NCBI RefSeq assembly: GCF_027244095.1 | Contig: NC_069658.1 | Coordinates: 53,245,001-53,309,000 of the forward strand | Reading direction: 5' to 3' | Length of the DNA: 64,000 nucleotides | Source: Hemicordylus capensis | Lineage: Eukaryota > Chordata > Lepidosauria > Squamata > Cordylidae | Part shown: positions 63,540-64,000 of the stretch, piece after piece | How the letters are laid out: every line of letters starts with the position of its first letter | Position numbering within the stretch: the stretch's first letter is position 1 | The notes under the pieces: model-generated | The model's input: the letters and a program-made list of their open reading frames with translations, nothing else | What the model was told of the DNA's origin: nothing | The model's database searches: none | Position numbers and translations under genes: made by a program

Positions 63540-64000
63540 TGTGTATCAGACAATCAGACGTCATTGGAGACTAGTATCTGATTTACCAGGTTGCACCAAC
63601 CTCCCATTAGTAGCCTTTCGAAAAAGTCCCAGTTTCAAGGATTTTCTTGTCAGAGCCGATAGCCTACCTCAGAGGGAGGGCGTGGAACCAAAAGGTTTTT
63701 TCAAGTGTCATTGTGTGGCATGCCCTATGGCTTAGCAAACCACAGAATATAGGGACGATAATACTGGCAAAAAATACAGATTGAACTTTTTTGCTAACTG
63801 TTCCACCAAAAACATTATATATATATAATACAATGCCCATGTTCCCTGAGATATGTAGGCATGTCAACCAGAACAGCCAGCGCTCGCATTTTGGAACATC
63901 GCTCTCGCATTAGGAACCAAAATTTGGAATGCCCCATGGTTAATCATTTCATGCAGGCAGGGCACTTCTGTAATGATTTGGAATTTTTTGTTATCTATAG
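63540..64000 (+). mobile_element. Penelope-like element, linker and GIY-YIG start, cut by the window edge
   Basis: HWRLVSDLPGCTNLPLVAFR, KSPSFKDFLVRADSLPQREG and FFKCHCVACPMA form the Penelope linker with its Cys-rich motif. Downstream words (about 63825-64000) match the GIY-YIG domain: LEHRSRIRNQNLECPMVNHF, QAGHFCNDLEFFVIY. Broken, and truncated by the window end. A separate copy from 28131-28640. Confidence 0.8.

Overview
The window looks like a squamate reptile (lizard-type) nuclear genome. The repeat mix points there: CR1, L2-like, R4/Dong-like and Tx1-like LINEs, Penelope-like elements, several Pol III SINE families (one headed by a 5S rRNA-like promoter) and hAT, Tc1 and Tigger-type DNA transposons. 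The host genes also fit: ATG10 on the + strand converges on RPS23 on the - strand, as in other amniotes. No prokaryotic features are present. Species cannot be fixed from the sequence alone.

Host genes. The last two coding exons of ATG10 lie at 4654-4751 (with the catalytic Cys) and 10967-11078 (stop codon). A complete four-exon RPS23 gene lies on the - strand (coding exons 54668-54814, 55620-55740, 56783-56942, 59635-59638) and adds up to exactly 143 codons plus stop. A second RPS23 copy on the + strand starts about 545 bp away head-to-head (exon 1 near 60224-60268, exon 2 at 61755-61914) and runs off the right edge. Its exon 2 differs from the first copy by 14 substitutions, all synonymous, with splice sites kept, so it is not a processed pseudogene. 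A decayed THEMIS-family (CABIT) pseudogene lies at 2525-3530.

Layout. 0-11 kb: LINE tail, THEMIS-like pseudogene, ATG10 exons, a GC-rich stretch with a perfect 50-bp inverted repeat, and an L2-like LINE split by a 5S-headed SINE. 11-16 kb: ATG10 3' side, a possible orphan exon and a nest of small DNA transposons. 16-26 kb: a CR1 LINE carrying a 4.4-kb Tx1-like LINE with an 882-codon open frame, then GC-rich repeats with GATA runs. 26-36 kb: a solo LTR with a 5-bp target duplication, a Penelope fragment, more CR1 and L2, and SINEs. 36-43 kb: an LTR-like block, an R4/Dong-like LINE holding a Tc1 fragment, and SINEs. 43-54 kb: mostly unrecognised intergenic DNA with scattered SINEs. 54-64 kb: the RPS23 pair, its shared GC-rich promoter region, and a second Penelope fragment at the edge.

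Most interesting: the divergent, intron-bearing RPS23 pair; an 83-bp segment copied from its promoter region into a SINE in intron 1; SINE families that share one body under different Pol III promoters; and nested, datable insertions of LINEs and DNA transposons.
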